Shown: positions 38,819-48,423, counted from the stretch's first letter. The stretch: 64,000 nt of DNA from an uncultured Bacteroidales bacterium (GCA_947168665.1 CAMVMX010000012.1:49020-113019), one strand, 5' to 3'. Numbers and translations: made by a program. Notes: generated from the sequence alone by a model not told the origin.

Positions 38819-39925
38819 ATGAACAGACAAATCCCACTCCTCGTCACCCTCATGCTGCTGGCCGCCGTGGCCTCGTGCAGCCACCAACCCGCATCCCCCG
38901 ACTCCCGCGACACTGTGCAAGTGCCTGAAGGCTACACCGGCGAAGACAGCATTGCCTATATCGAAGATGCCGTCATCCACAGCCCCATCGCGGTCGAAGA
39001 TTTGCTGGGCTTGTCCGAAACCCATTCCATCCAAAGCTGGCTGTACAACTACAACAACTTCGACCGCGCCAAGCAGGACCCCACCAACGCCAGAGCCTAT
39101 CTGGCCAACCACCACGACTCCTGCTCCATGCGTCTGGCCAACCGTTTCATGCGGATGTATCAGCTGGTCACCACCAATGGTGACGCCATGGACCTTTTGC
39201 AATTCGCCCTGGCCACCAACGCCGCCCTCGACACCTTCCGCACACAGATGCCCTCCGTGCCCCCCTCGGCCGCCCTTGGCGAGATAGAGCGCGTCATGGA
39301 CGAATTCTCCTCACAGACGCAATTGGAGTTGAACATGCAGGCCAGTGTCCTCTCCGCCCTCGACGACTATCGCACCCTCGAAGCCTATCGCCTGTGGCTT
39401 TCCTCCGTCCCCCAGAGGCTCCACTCGCTGGCGCAGGAAGAGTACATCGCCTGGCGCAGCCTTTTTGAAGCCCGCTTTGCCCTCTGGCGCGATGTGTCGT
39501 ACAGGCAAGAACGGTACAGCATGAAACCCATGGAGATAGCCGGATTCTACCAGCACTTGTTGCAGAACCGCCGCGCCGAGCTGGCACAGGAGCGCTCCAT
39601 CCTCCTGAACGGGCAGACCTACAAGCAGCAGGGCCGCACCGTTACCACCCCTCAATGGGAAGCATGGATTGCCAAAAACTCCGTGCCGGAAGATATAGAA
39701 CTGCTTAAAAAGTCGGGCATGGAGGACTGCCTGCCCGACCCAGACACCGTGAAAGAGCGTGTCAACAGTTTGCGCCAGGCCTTCGCCCGCTGGCTCGCGG
39801 CCCGCCAGGCGTTGGCCGCCGCACTGCCTGAAGGACAAGCCACCTCCTACGACAACCTCACCGCCGACATCCACAGCCGCATCATCGGCCAGCTTCCACT
39901 GCTCACCCCGCGCCCTGAAGATTGA
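38819..39925 (+). CDS. Lipoprotein of unknown function
   Basis: 368 residues. Lipoprotein signal MNRQIPLLVTLMLLAAVASCS (lipid Cys at residue 20). The mature part is largely helical and acidic, with segments such as DSCSMRLANRFMRMYQLV and WRSLFEARFALWRDVSYRQE that recall helical DUF1311/LprI-like stretches, but I cannot assign a family. Probably co-transcribed with the YARHG gene, so both may act in the periplasm or at the surface. Confidence 0.75.
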   Translation: MNRQIPLLVTLMLLAAVASCSHQPASPDSRDTVQVPEGYTGEDSIAYIEDAVIHSPIAVEDLLGLSETHSIQSWLYNYNNFDRAKQDPTNARAYLANHHDSCSMRLANRFMRMYQLVTTNGDAMDLLQFALATNAALDTFRTQMPSVPPSAALGEIERVMDEFSSQTQLELNMQASVLSALDDYRTLEAYRLWLSSVPQRLHSLAQEEYIAWRSLFEARFALWRDVSYRQERYSMKPMEIAGFYQHLLQNRRAELAQERSILLNGQTYKQQGRTVTTPQWEAWIAKNSVPEDIELLKKSGMEDCLPDPDTVKERVNSLRQAFARWLAARQALAAALPEGQATSYDNLTADIHSRIIGQLPLLTPRPED

Positions 39926-40021
39926 CGGCACGACCGTTCCTGCCCTTGTTCTTCACCTCTATAAAAGTACTATGTATACACTGGGATACAAATAAAAGAG
40001 AAAAGAAATAGAAATAAAAAA

Positions 40022-41170
40022 GTGAATAAACACAGGATATATATTGTGAGTGTGTTGCTGCTGGCTTTGACGGCGGCCTGCACTCATATTTCGGGAGAAC
40101 CCGCCGAGGGTGTATCAGACAGTACTGGAGGGGATGGACCTGTTGCGAGTGTTGTCATCGACATCGAGGAGCTGAAATCGCCCGACAAGGCACTGCCAAC
40201 CGTCAGCTACGACACAATCATCGCCGAAATGATGCACAATATGGGCGAAGATCACACACAAACCGTGGCGCACAACCGCTGCCCACAGTCATTGGTGCAA
40301 CTGCCACATCCCTTCTTCGACGGTATGCATCAGGCATACGCCGACCACCGCCCCTTCGTCCTCTCGCCCGATGCCGTCTGGCTGCTCATCTGCCAGGGGT
40401 TCTCATACCACATCAATTTTAACGCCGAGGAATTGCGCCACATGTTTGTGGACTTTGAGGACAAGAAAACACTCATTGTCGTGAGTAACGGCATCAGGCT
40501 GGACAACCCCAACAGTCCGTGGGAGCATTACTTCCCTGAGTTTACCAAACAGATAGCACAGTATGTTGGCGATAGCCTTGTCAATACACTCACCTGCAAC
40601 TTCTCCACCTCCACAGTCGTCACCCGTGCCGCCTCGCAAATCACCATCATGTCGGCCATGCAGGAATATTTCAGCTACAAGCTGTTTGAAATCTGCGGCA
40701 TTCCACAGGTCATCCTTGAAGGCACCCCGGAGGACTGGCACACCATCGTAGAACGTACCGAGTCTCTTCGTAAATACCAACTCGACTGGTGGGTGGACGA
40801 ACTGGTGCCGATCCTCCGCAAGATAGAGAGTGCTGCCGGTGGCGAGGTGGACACCAAGTTTTGGCGCGGAATGTACAAGCAGCACGGCCTTGAGCACGAG
40901 ATGTGCGGCGACCCTTATTACCTTGCCGACGGATGGATAGTCAAGTTTTATCCCTACAATGACTACAAGCTCCGCAACGACCTAAAAGGACTCCACGACG
41001 GTGCCGACGACCTCCCGTCCGAAATTGTCTCCGTCCCCTTGGAATTCACCGACCCGAACGGCAAAAAGACCGACCTCACCCTATGGACGGGATTTGTGGG
41101 CCTCACCCAGGATGGTGCGTCTTTCGCCCTCCGGCCTGAGATAGGCTGGTTTATCACATGCAAAGAGTAA
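40022..41170 (+). CDS. DUF4419 domain lipoprotein
   Basis: 382 residues with a GTG start in an AT-rich leader. Lipoprotein signal ends LTAACTH. The body matches DUF4419, a family found in bacteria and fungi: HRPFVLSPDAVWLLICQGFS, ELRHMFVDFEDKKTLIVVSN, TLTCNFSTSTVVTRAASQIT, then GIPQVILEGTPEDWHTIVER and RKIESAAGGEVDTKFW. The function is not known. It lies 26 bases before the C25 protease gene, possibly one transcript. Confidence 0.85.
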   Translation: MNKHRIYIVSVLLLALTAACTHISGEPAEGVSDSTGGDGPVASVVIDIEELKSPDKALPTVSYDTIIAEMMHNMGEDHTQTVAHNRCPQSLVQLPHPFFDGMHQAYADHRPFVLSPDAVWLLICQGFSYHINFNAEELRHMFVDFEDKKTLIVVSNGIRLDNPNSPWEHYFPEFTKQIAQYVGDSLVNTLTCNFSTSTVVTRAASQITIMSAMQEYFSYKLFEICGIPQVILEGTPEDWHTIVERTESLRKYQLDWWVDELVPILRKIESAAGGEVDTKFWRGMYKQHGLEHEMCGDPYYLADGWIVKFYPYNDYKLRNDLKGLHDGADDLPSEIVSVPLEFTDPNGKKTDLTLWTGFVGLTQDGASFALRPEIGWFITCKE

Positions 41171-41195
41171 TACACACAAATATATAAGTATCATA

Positions 41196-44100
41196 ATGAA
41201 GATTTTGTCATACGTCCTTCTTGTAATTCTTACCCTCTTTGTGCCACAGGCTGTATGCTCGCAGCAGGTGGTGCACGACGACTGGGACGGCCTTCAGGTG
41301 GTTTTCGACCCCCAGCCTGTAACCTTTGGACAAACCGTTTTGGACGGTCAGCCGTTCACCACCGTCTCCATCGACGGCTACTTTCCCTCCTCGGCCGAGG
41401 GGGCTCCCTTGTTGCCCACCTTCTCGCAGTTGATAGAGGTGCCCCTTTGTAGTGGTTTCGAGGTGACGGTGAGCGACACCCAATATGACACCCTCCAGCT
41501 CAGCGGCTCTCCTCTCATGCCCACGCAGCCTTCGCGCAGCAAGTCCGACACCACGCCTGCCAAGCTGGTTTATAATGCCAAACTTTACGCCTCCGATGCT
41601 TTCTATGGGCAGGAGGAGGCTTTGGTGGAACCTGTCGGCATTGCCCGCGACCGTCGTTTGGCACGTCTGCAGTTCTCGCCTGTGCGCTACAATCCTGTGC
41701 GCGGTCTGCTTGTCATTTGCCGCCATGCGGTAGTCACAGTGCGCTATACAGGAGCCGACCAGTCAGCCTCCATCAACCTCTTCAATCGTTACCACTCTCC
41801 GGCCTTCGGCATCGGAGGATCGATACTTAATAGCCTTTACCCCAAATCGGTGCGCACATCGGCCCCCATCCGCTACCTTATCGTGGCGCACAGCTCCTTC
41901 CGCGGACAGCTGGATGATTTTGTGCAGTGGAAACGTCGCAAAGGCTACCTCACCGACATAGTCTACACCGACTCCTCAGCAGTGGGTACGACCACCACAT
42001 CCATCGCCGCCTATGTTCGGAGCCAGTATACCAACGCCACCGCTGCATGCCCTGCCCCTACGTTCCTCCTGCTGGTAGGCGACCACGAACAGCTTCCCGC
42101 CTTCACAGGCACCACCTCTTCAGAACACATCACCGACCTCTACTATATCAGCTGGACCACTGGCGACAACATCCCCGACTGCTATTGCGGCCGTTTCTCG
42201 GCACAGAACGTCAGCCAGCTCACCCCTCAGATTGAGAAGACCCTCATGTATGAGCAGTACACCTTTGCCGACCCCTCGTTTTTGGACCGTGCCGTGCTTG
42301 TGGCGGGTGTTGACGGAGGCTCGTCGGGCGATTATGGCTACACCCATGCCGACCCTGCCATGGACTATGCCGCCACCCATTACATCAACGCCTCCCAGGG
42401 ATTTTCGCAAGTGCGCTATTTTAAGAACAATACCTCCATTGTCCCCTCTGCAACGGGTGTGACGATAGGCAGCAGCGCTTCGTCCAATTCGGCCACCGTG
42501 CGCAACTACTACAACCAGGGGGCTGGCTGGATAAACTATTCGGCCCACGGGAGTGCCACCAGTTGGGGGACCCCCAATTTCACCACTACGCACATCAACT
42601 CTATGACCAATACCCAGAAGTTTGGCTTGATGATAGGCAACTGCTGCCTGACGAATAAGTTCGAGACTGCCACCTGCTTTGGCGAAGCCCTTCTGCGCAA
42701 GAATAACTACTGCGGAGCTGTGGGCTATATAGGTGGCAGCAACAGCACCTATTGGTACGAGGATTTTTATTGGGCGGTTGGTTTGCGCAGCAGTATCGGC
42801 CCCACTATGTCGATGGCATACAGCAGTGCCAACCTTGGTGCCTACGACCGCCTATGCCACACACACGGCGAGCCGTACAGCCAGTGGGCGCTCACCCAGG
42901 CATCTGTCATGATGGCGGGCAATATGGCTGTGGAGAGTTCCACGTCGAGTCGCAAGCTCTACTATTGGGAAATCTATCACCTCATGGGCGACCCCTCGGT
43001 CATGCCTTACCTCACCCAAGCCCAGCCCATGACCGTCTCGGCCCCGTCGGTGGTTGCCGTCGGTGTACCGCAAATCGTTGTCACCGCTGCCCCGTATGCT
43101 TACGTGGCTCTCACCGATACGCTTACGCATAGCTTGATAGCGGCGGCATACGCCAACAGTACGGGTGCGGCAACGCTGACTCTCCCGCCATCCTTGCCCG
43201 CAGGGGGATATGAATTGGCAGCTTCGGCCCAGCAGTACCGTACGGCCTTCCATCCCTTGCAGGTGGTGAACCCCAGTGGTGCCTATCCGGTGGTGGCTTC
43301 GGTCAGGGCTCTCCAGCCTTTGGATGCGGGCGACACAGTCCCCATGGCCATCACTCTCGTCAATCTGGGCGACAGCAGTGCCACCAATCTGACCTTTTCT
43401 GTCACTCCGACCGACAGCGCCGCCCTTACCCTTGTCCCTTCCACGGCCTCGGTCGACAACCTTCCTGCTGGCGACACCGCCACATTCCTGTGGCAAGCCA
43501 TTGTGAGCCGACAGGTGACAGACGGTTCTACCGTCCGCCTGGCCACTGCCACCCAGTCCGCCAGTCTTGTCGCTCCCAACACCGCCACCTACGACCTTAC
43601 GCTCAACGCCCCGGCCGTTGCCTTCCGTTTTGCTGTGGCTGGTGGCAGCATACTTCCCGGCTCCACGGCCACCCTCACAGCTGTGTTGGTCAACCATGGC
43701 CATGCCCCCCTCCATTCCGACCGCCTCACGGTCGCTTCCCCCACCCGTCTGCTGGCACTGCCCACGGCTGCCACCTACTCCTCGTCGCTGTTTACCCTTG
43801 CGCCGGGCGACTCCGTCACATTTTCTCTTTCCCTCCATGCCGACAGTCTTCTGCCCCAGGCTATCGAAGTCCCACTTACCGCCAGCTTCCAGTCCTGGCC
43901 TTCCGCCCCCTGTCAATACCCTTTGTATATAGGCGCGCTGCCCATTGAGACCTTCGAGGGCGGCACTTTCCACACCAGTGGTTGGGTGCAGGGTCCTTAT
44001 CCCTGGACCTTTGCCAGCTCCGGTGCGTATGCCGGCACCTACTGCCTCCGCTCGTCGGCGAGCCTCACCCACAACCAGACGGCCCAGATCAGTCTTCCCC

Positions 44101-45203
44101 TTACCCTCACCCAGCCCGATAGTGTTGCTTTCTTCTACAAGGTTTCGTCCGAAGCCAACTATGACAAGTTTCACGTCTATCTGGACAATACCAGTTTCAT
44201 CACCGAGTCTGGTCTGGTGGACTGGACCCGAGCCGTTGTGCCTGTCCCCGTCGGCAACCACACCCTCCGTTTCACCTACGAGAAGGACTATAGTGTGAAC
44301 CGCAACAGCGACTGTGCGTGGATTGACAACGTTGTCCTTCCCCGCATGGCGCAGCCTGTGGTTTTCCGCGACGACAACCTCTGTGTGGGCGATCTCTACA
44401 TCGTCGGCGCGGACACCGTAAGCACAGCCGTTGCCTCGAATGGTGCTTATGTCGGCTCCGGCACGGCCGACACCGTGGTGCTGGTCAATTACACCATCCA
44501 CCCCGTCACAGTGAGTACTGATACAGTCGTGGCGTGCGACAGTCTTGTCTGGAACGGCACTACCTACACGGCCTCGGCTTCGGACACCCTCATGAATCGG
44601 AGCATGTATGGCTGCGATTCGCTCCTCCTGCTGCACCTCACGGTCCACCAGTCGTATGCCGCAGCCGACACGGCTTGGGCTTGCGACACTCTTCTGTGGC
44701 ATGGTGTCGGATTTACTGCCACGGCTGATACTGCTGAGCTGTTCACTGCCACTACAGGCTGCGATTCGATTTTGAGCCACCACCTTGTGGTGTACCACTC
44801 CGTGATTGACACCATTACCGACTCCATTGTTGGCGGCACCTACTTGTGGAACGACAGTGCCTACACCCATCCAGGCACCTACATGCAACGTTTCGCCACC
44901 ATGCAGGGCTGCGACAGCACAGTGATTTTGGTGCTGACAGAGGGTGGCCGCAATCCACAGGCGATTGACGCCCTCCCGGTGTCCCCAGCCGTGAATGTAT
45001 ATCCCAATCCGACAGCGGGAAGGGTTGTGATTGATGCCGCTCGGGTGCTGTGGGTGGAGGTCTTTGACGTTGAGGGGCGGCGCGTAGCCACTTTTTATGA
45101 CACATCCCGGCTCGACCTCTCTATGCTGCCCGCTGGTCCATACTTGTTGCGCATTGCGCTGCCCGGCATGATTGCCACAAAAAAATTGAGAGTTGAGAAT
45201 TAA
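41196..45203 (+). CDS. Gingipain-like C25 cysteine protease with T9SS type A signal
   Basis: 1335 residues. Signal peptide about 1-22. A propeptide-like region runs to about 220. The caspase-fold C25 catalytic domain (about 225-590) starts PIRYLIVAHSSFRGQLDDFV; the catalytic His is in NYSAHGSATSW (about 450) and the Cys in IGNCCLTNKFE (about 481), followed by CFGEALLR as in gingipains. Next come Ig/CARDB-like modules, a MAM/cleaved-adhesin-like jelly roll (about 916-1050, IETFEGGTFHTSGWV), three CDSL-W repeats (about 1110-1250), and a type A C-terminal domain (VNVYPNPTAGRVVI). Likely secreted through T9SS and attached to the surface, giving peptides for an asaccharolytic or mixed diet. Specificity (Arg, Lys or other) cannot be read. 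Confidence 0.9.
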   Translation: MKILSYVLLVILTLFVPQAVCSQQVVHDDWDGLQVVFDPQPVTFGQTVLDGQPFTTVSIDGYFPSSAEGAPLLPTFSQLIEVPLCSGFEVTVSDTQYDTLQLSGSPLMPTQPSRSKSDTTPAKLVYNAKLYASDAFYGQEEALVEPVGIARDRRLARLQFSPVRYNPVRGLLVICRHAVVTVRYTGADQSASINLFNRYHSPAFGIGGSILNSLYPKSVRTSAPIRYLIVAHSSFRGQLDDFVQWKRRKGYLTDIVYTDSSAVGTTTTSIAAYVRSQYTNATAACPAPTFLLLVGDHEQLPAFTGTTSSEHITDLYYISWTTGDNIPDCYCGRFSAQNVSQLTPQIEKTLMYEQYTFADPSFLDRAVLVAGVDGGSSGDYGYTHADPAMDYAATHYINASQGFSQVRYFKNNTSIVPSATGVTIGSSASSNSATVRNYYNQGAGWINYSAHGSATSWGTPNFTTTHINSMTNTQKFGLMIGNCCLTNKFETATCFGEALLRKNNYCGAVGYIGGSNSTYWYEDFYWAVGLRSSIGPTMSMAYSSANLGAYDRLCHTHGEPYSQWALTQASVMMAGNMAVESSTSSRKLYYWEIYHLMGDPSVMPYLTQAQPMTVSAPSVVAVGVPQIVVTAAPYAYVALTDTLTHSLIAAAYANSTGAATLTLPPSLPAGGYELAASAQQYRTAFHPLQVVNPSGAYPVVASVRALQPLDAGDTVPMAITLVNLGDSSATNLTFSVTPTDSAALTLVPSTASVDNLPAGDTATFLWQAIVSRQVTDGSTVRLATATQSASLVAPNTATYDLTLNAPAVAFRFAVAGGSILPGSTATLTAVLVNHGHAPLHSDRLTVASPTRLLALPTAATYSSSLFTLAPGDSVTFSLSLHADSLLPQAIEVPLTASFQSWPSAPCQYPLYIGALPIETFEGGTFHTSGWVQGPYPWTFASSGAYAGTYCLRSSASLTHNQTAQISLPLTLTQPDSVAFFYKVSSEANYDKFHVYLDNTSFITESGLVDWTRAVVPVPVGNHTLRFTYEKDYSVNRNSDCAWIDNVVLPRMAQPVVFRDDNLCVGDLYIVGADTVSTAVASNGAYVGSGTADTVVLVNYTIHPVTVSTDTVVACDSLVWNGTTYTASASDTLMNRSMYGCDSLLLLHLTVHQSYAAADTAWACDTLLWHGVGFTATADTAELFTATTGCDSILSHHLVVYHSVIDTITDSIVGGTYLWNDSAYTHPGTYMQRFATMQGCDSTVILVLTEGGRNPQAIDALPVSPAVNVYPNPTAGRVVIDAARVLWVEVFDVEGRRVATFYDTSRLDLSMLPAGPYLLRIALPGMIATKKLRVEN

Positions 45204-45219
45204 TTTCTCAACTCTCAAT
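45185..45219. terminator. Bidirectional palindromic terminator overlapping the protease stop
   Basis: Perfect 15-base arms (45185-45199 and 45205-45219) around the loop TTAAT. The protease stop codon TAA lies at the loop/arm. A-rich before and pyrimidine-rich after, it can serve both the protease gene and the convergent flavodoxin gene. A related palindrome sits at 49524-49553. Confidence 0.75.
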
Positions 45220-45251
45220 ACCTTTCGGCACAGGTGGGGCACGCTATGAAC

Positions 45252-45767
45252 TCAGTTCATCAGTCGGCTCTCACCCCAGGTGTATTGTGGGTAAGCTTTT
45301 TTCAGGTCGCTTGCCGAGCCTTTCACTCCGCTCCCGCCACTGGTGGCGAAGACGCAGATTACTTTGCCACTCAGGTTGTGGGCTTCGATGAAAGTGTTGA
45401 TGATGGTGGGAGCTGTGTACCACCATACGGGGAACCCTATCCACACAGTGTCGTAGTCGGCGATGTTGGGACAGGTGTTTTTGATGGCAGGACGAGATGA
45501 CTTGTCCTTCATCTCTTTCGATGAGCGAGACTGCTTGTCGTGCCAGTCGAGGTCGGCCGAGGTGTATGGCACGGCGGGAGTGATTTCGAAAAGGTCTGCC
45601 CCTTTCTCTTTTGCCAGCCTTTGGGCGGCGGCTTTCGTGGTTCCGGTGGCCGAGAAGTAGGCCACAAGTGTGCGTTTCATTTCTTTGTTTTCCTTTCTGT
45701 TTTGTGCATAAGCTTCCGTACCCATGAGTACGGCCACCATGCAAAGGATTGTTACGATACGTTTCAT
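45252..45767 (-). CDS. Flavodoxin with an N-terminal signal-like extension
   Basis: 171 residues from ATG 45767. The flavodoxin domain begins at residue 30 (MKRTLVAYFSATGTTKAAAQ) with the FMN phosphate loop SATGTT, then WIGFPVWWYTAPTIINTFIE and VFATSGGSGV around the flavin ring. Residues 1-21 (MKRIVTILCMVAVLMG...AYA) look like a cleavable signal peptide, unusual for flavodoxins. An internal ATG at 45680 would make an ordinary cytoplasmic form. Last gene of the operon led by the aldo/keto reductase. Likely an electron carrier for the neighbouring reductases. Confidence 0.85.
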   Translation of the reverse strand: MKRIVTILCMVAVLMGTEAYAQNRKENKEMKRTLVAYFSATGTTKAAAQRLAKEKGADLFEITPAVPYTSADLDWHDKQSRSSKEMKDKSSRPAIKNTCPNIADYDTVWIGFPVWWYTAPTIINTFIEAHNLSGKVICVFATSGGSGVKGSASDLKKAYPQYTWGESRLMN

Positions 45768-45816
45768 TTTGTTATGTTGCTGTTTAATATGATGTCTTAG
45801 ATTGCCTGTGTTTGGG

Positions 45817-46812
45817 TCAGTCGATGCTGACAAGGGTGTACTTGCGGGTGCCAAGACCAATCTGCTCGGCATATTCCACGGTGTGGGTGCCATGCAGCTT
45901 GTTGATACGCTTGATGAGGGGCTCGGCGTTATCCTGCGGAGTGTTCTGGTGGTTGAACACAAGGTCCAGACAGGCTTGGTCGAGTGCCACGGGGTCAGTT
46001 GAGGCCAGTATGCCGATGTTGGCCATGCGTGGAGCGGCCGGGTGGCCGTCGCAGTCGCAATCAACCGAGAGGTTGTTCATCACGTTGATGTAGATGATGT
46101 CGCGTCCCTCTTGTTTGAAATAGTTGTGTACGGCCTGTGCTGCTGCGGCCATCGACTCCAAGAAGCCGTCCTGATCACTGCTCATCCATCGGGTGGTGCT
46201 GCGCCCTGCCGAGTGGATATAGAGTTTTCCACTGCTCGATGCCACACCGATCGACTGGTTTTTGAGCACCCCTCCAAAACCGCCCATGGCGTGTCCCTTG
46301 AAGTGAGCAAGGTTAATCATGAAATCATAGTTGGCAAGATGCGAGCCTACAATGTCGTAACGGATATGTGAGGAATCGGTCACGGGCAGGTAGATGACAC
46401 CCTCCTCATCCATGATGTCCACTGTGGCAATGCTGTCATATCCCCTTTCGGCTATGGCTTTGCGGTGGCGTTCGGTGGTGCTGCGGTTGCCGCCGTATGC
46501 GGTGTTGCATTCTACAAGGTTGCCTCCCACCAGCCGCACCAGTCGGCCGATCAAGTCAGGTCGCAAGTGGTTGCTGTGGCTCGACTCGCCAGTGGAAATC
46601 TTCACTGCCACACGGCCGTGGGCAGTTACACCAAGGGCCTGATATAATTTCACCAGCCCTTCGGCGCTGATGTCGCTGGTGAAGTAAACGGTTGCGGCGG
46701 GGGTGTTCTGCTCGGTCGAGTCGGGTGTTGCGACATTCCGGGCTGGCAGGTTCTTTGCACAAGCCGTCAGGCAAAGGGTCAGGCACAAAGCCAGATAGCC
46801 TATTCTCTTCAT
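45817..46812 (-). CDS. DUF362 domain lipoprotein
   Basis: 331 residues. Lipoprotein signal ends LCLTACAK. DUF362 core: VAVKISTGESSHSNHLRPDL, YGGNRSTTERHRKAIAERGY, MINLAHFKGHAMGGFGGVLK, and NVMNNLSVDCDCDGHPAAPR with clustered cysteines. DUF362 proteins are often linked with ferredoxins and may bind iron-sulfur clusters; here no separate ferredoxin domain was seen. Its start overlaps the flavin reductase stop by 4 bases (ATGA), so translation is coupled. Confidence 0.88.
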   Translation of the reverse strand: MKRIGYLALCLTLCLTACAKNLPARNVATPDSTEQNTPAATVYFTSDISAEGLVKLYQALGVTAHGRVAVKISTGESSHSNHLRPDLIGRLVRLVGGNLVECNTAYGGNRSTTERHRKAIAERGYDSIATVDIMDEEGVIYLPVTDSSHIRYDIVGSHLANYDFMINLAHFKGHAMGGFGGVLKNQSIGVASSSGKLYIHSAGRSTTRWMSSDQDGFLESMAAAAQAVHNYFKQEGRDIIYINVMNNLSVDCDCDGHPAAPRMANIGILASTDPVALDQACLDLVFNHQNTPQDNAEPLIKRINKLHGTHTVEYAEQIGLGTRKYTLVSID

Positions 46813-47387
46813 CTTGCGTTACCGTTAATCGTTTCACCTAAGGCCTTGCCCATTTTCATGCAGTCGCCCAACACGTCGCCCGTGCGCAGGTATTTGTATG
46901 TGGGCATCTCAAACAGAACGGGTCTCAACTTTGCATAGTCCGGTTTCCCCTGTCCGTCGAGTTTCTCTTCTTCGACGTATGTGCCAAGAATAGAGCAGAC
47001 ATAGTTCTTGAAGCCGTCAATCTCGTAGGTGTCAATTACCTCGCACTCCATAGCCAACGGCGACTGCTCGATAATGGGCATCCCGGCCTCGCCCAGATGG
47101 TACTTAAACAGCCCCGACTTGTCGGTCTTGGCTCCGCTCACGGTGTCCGCATAGTCGGCGGTTGCCAGGAAATCTTCGTCAATAAGATTCACAGCCAATC
47201 GTTTGGTAGCATCGATGGCTTTGACGCTATAGTGAGCGGAATGTACACTCAACATCAGTTTCGAATGGCTCACAATGCCCACATGGGCCACCAGCATCCA
47301 GTTCACTTTTCCGTCCTCGCCGACAGTGCCCACCACCGTGGCCGGCGTGGGGTAGAGGGCCAGTTTGTTTCCTATGTTCTTTTTCAT
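46809..47387 (-). CDS. Flavin reductase-like FMN-binding protein (flavoredoxin type)
   Basis: 192 residues. Split-barrel FMN-binding fold: YPTPATVVGTVGEDGKVNWM and AHVGIVSHSKLMLSVHSAHY at the N-terminus, RLAVNLIDEDFLATADYADT in the middle, and PVLFEMPTYKYLRTGDVLG at the C-terminus. Such proteins pass electrons from NAD(P)H or carry FMN. It lies between the aldo/keto reductase and DUF362 genes, 28 bases and -4 bases away, in a redox operon. Confidence 0.88.
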   Translation of the reverse strand: MKKNIGNKLALYPTPATVVGTVGEDGKVNWMLVAHVGIVSHSKLMLSVHSAHYSVKAIDATKRLAVNLIDEDFLATADYADTVSGAKTDKSGLFKYHLGEAGMPIIEQSPLAMECEVIDTYEIDGFKNYVCSILGTYVEEEKLDGQGKPDYAKLRPVLFEMPTYKYLRTGDVLGDCMKMGKALGETINGNAR

Positions 47388-47415
47388 TTGAATGATTAAT
47401 TAAGAGTTGCAGTCT

Positions 47416-48360
47416 TCAATTCTCCATGGTGTGTTCCCAGTCGCCACGCGTGTCGATGCCGGTGGCGTCAGCCAGTGCTTCCAGCCGTTGCACCTCTTCG
47501 TTGGTGAGCCGTATTTCGGCGGCCTCTGCGGCCTCGGTCACGTGGTGTTGCTTGGTGGCTCCGACAATGGGCATCGTGCCTTTGGCCACAGCCCACGCAA
47601 TCCCCACCTGCGAGCAAGAGGCATTGTGCCGTCCGCCGATGGCGGCCATCTCGTCAGTCAAGGCTTTCAATTGCGGCAGCACTGGGTTGTATTTGCGGCC
47701 GCGGTCGCTCTCGGCTGGCATGGGGTTCTCCGGCGAGAACTTGCCCGTCAGGGCACCCTGCTCCAGCACCATATATGACCAGAACTCAATGCCGTTTTGA
47801 TGGCAGTAGTCAAGCACGCCGCCGCGCTCGCTTGAGCGGTAGAGCAGCGAGTAGTGGTTCTGTACAGCACTCACCCTGAATCCCGCCTGCCCCAGGATTT
47901 TGTTGGCACGGCGAATCTCCTTGATATTGTGGTTCGAGACACCCACGCGTCTCACCTTGCCCGACTGCAGGAGCGGTATCAGTCCGGGGGTCCAGCGTTC
48001 CACGTCCATGGGGTTGTGGATCCAATATACATCGATGTAATCAATGCCCATACGCTTCATCGAGGCCTCGGCCATGCGCTCCACACTGTTGTCATACATC
48101 TCTGCAAGCTGCGGAGTGAATTTGGTCGACACCAGCACCTCTTCGCGTGGAACGCGGCGCATCAGTGTGCCAAGGATACGCTCCGACTCGCCCATGCCAT
48201 ACACCGTTGCGGTGTCCCACAGGCGCAGTCCGCTGCGCACCGCGGCATCAAACACCGGCTGCAGGTTCTTCTCATCGGTGCTGACACCGTAAACTGTGTT
48301 GCCCCCAAAAGCCCCCGAGCCCCATGCCCAGGTTCCCAATGCAATTCTCTCTTCTCTCAT
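47416..48360 (-). CDS. Aldo/keto reductase
   Basis: 314 residues, TIM-barrel NADPH-dependent oxidoreductase. Motifs: LWDTATVYGMGESERILGTL with the Asp and Tyr of the tetrad, VLVSTKFTP with Lys, YIDVYWIHNP with His, VGVSNHNIKEI, and MPIVGATKQHHVTEA for the NADP phosphate. First gene of the four-gene minus-strand operon, driven from the -7 box at 48415-48423. Probable reduction of aldehydes or ketones; substrate unknown. Confidence 0.93.
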   Translation of the reverse strand: MREERIALGTWAWGSGAFGGNTVYGVSTDEKNLQPVFDAAVRSGLRLWDTATVYGMGESERILGTLMRRVPREEVLVSTKFTPQLAEMYDNSVERMAEASMKRMGIDYIDVYWIHNPMDVERWTPGLIPLLQSGKVRRVGVSNHNIKEIRRANKILGQAGFRVSAVQNHYSLLYRSSERGGVLDYCHQNGIEFWSYMVLEQGALTGKFSPENPMPAESDRGRKYNPVLPQLKALTDEMAAIGGRHNASCSQVGIAWAVAKGTMPIVGATKQHHVTEAAEAAEIRLTNEEVQRLEALADATGIDTRGDWEHTMEN

Positions 48361-48414
48361 AAACTATTGATAGTTAATGTTGTTATAAAATCGTTGTTCT
48401 TCAAATTTCCAAGT

Positions 48415-48423
48415 GCAAAAATA
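48415..48423 (-). promoter_or_regulatory. -7 box of the aldo/keto reductase operon
   Basis: Minus-strand TATTTTTGC, 54 bases before the aldo/keto reductase start. No TTTG at the standard spacing, which would fit a promoter needing an activator such as the divergent AraC protein. Confidence 0.55.

Noticed and set aside
42852..45242. 796-codon open frame antisense to the C25 protease
   Set aside because: Same kind of shadow; it crosses the palindromic terminator at its start and has no domain.
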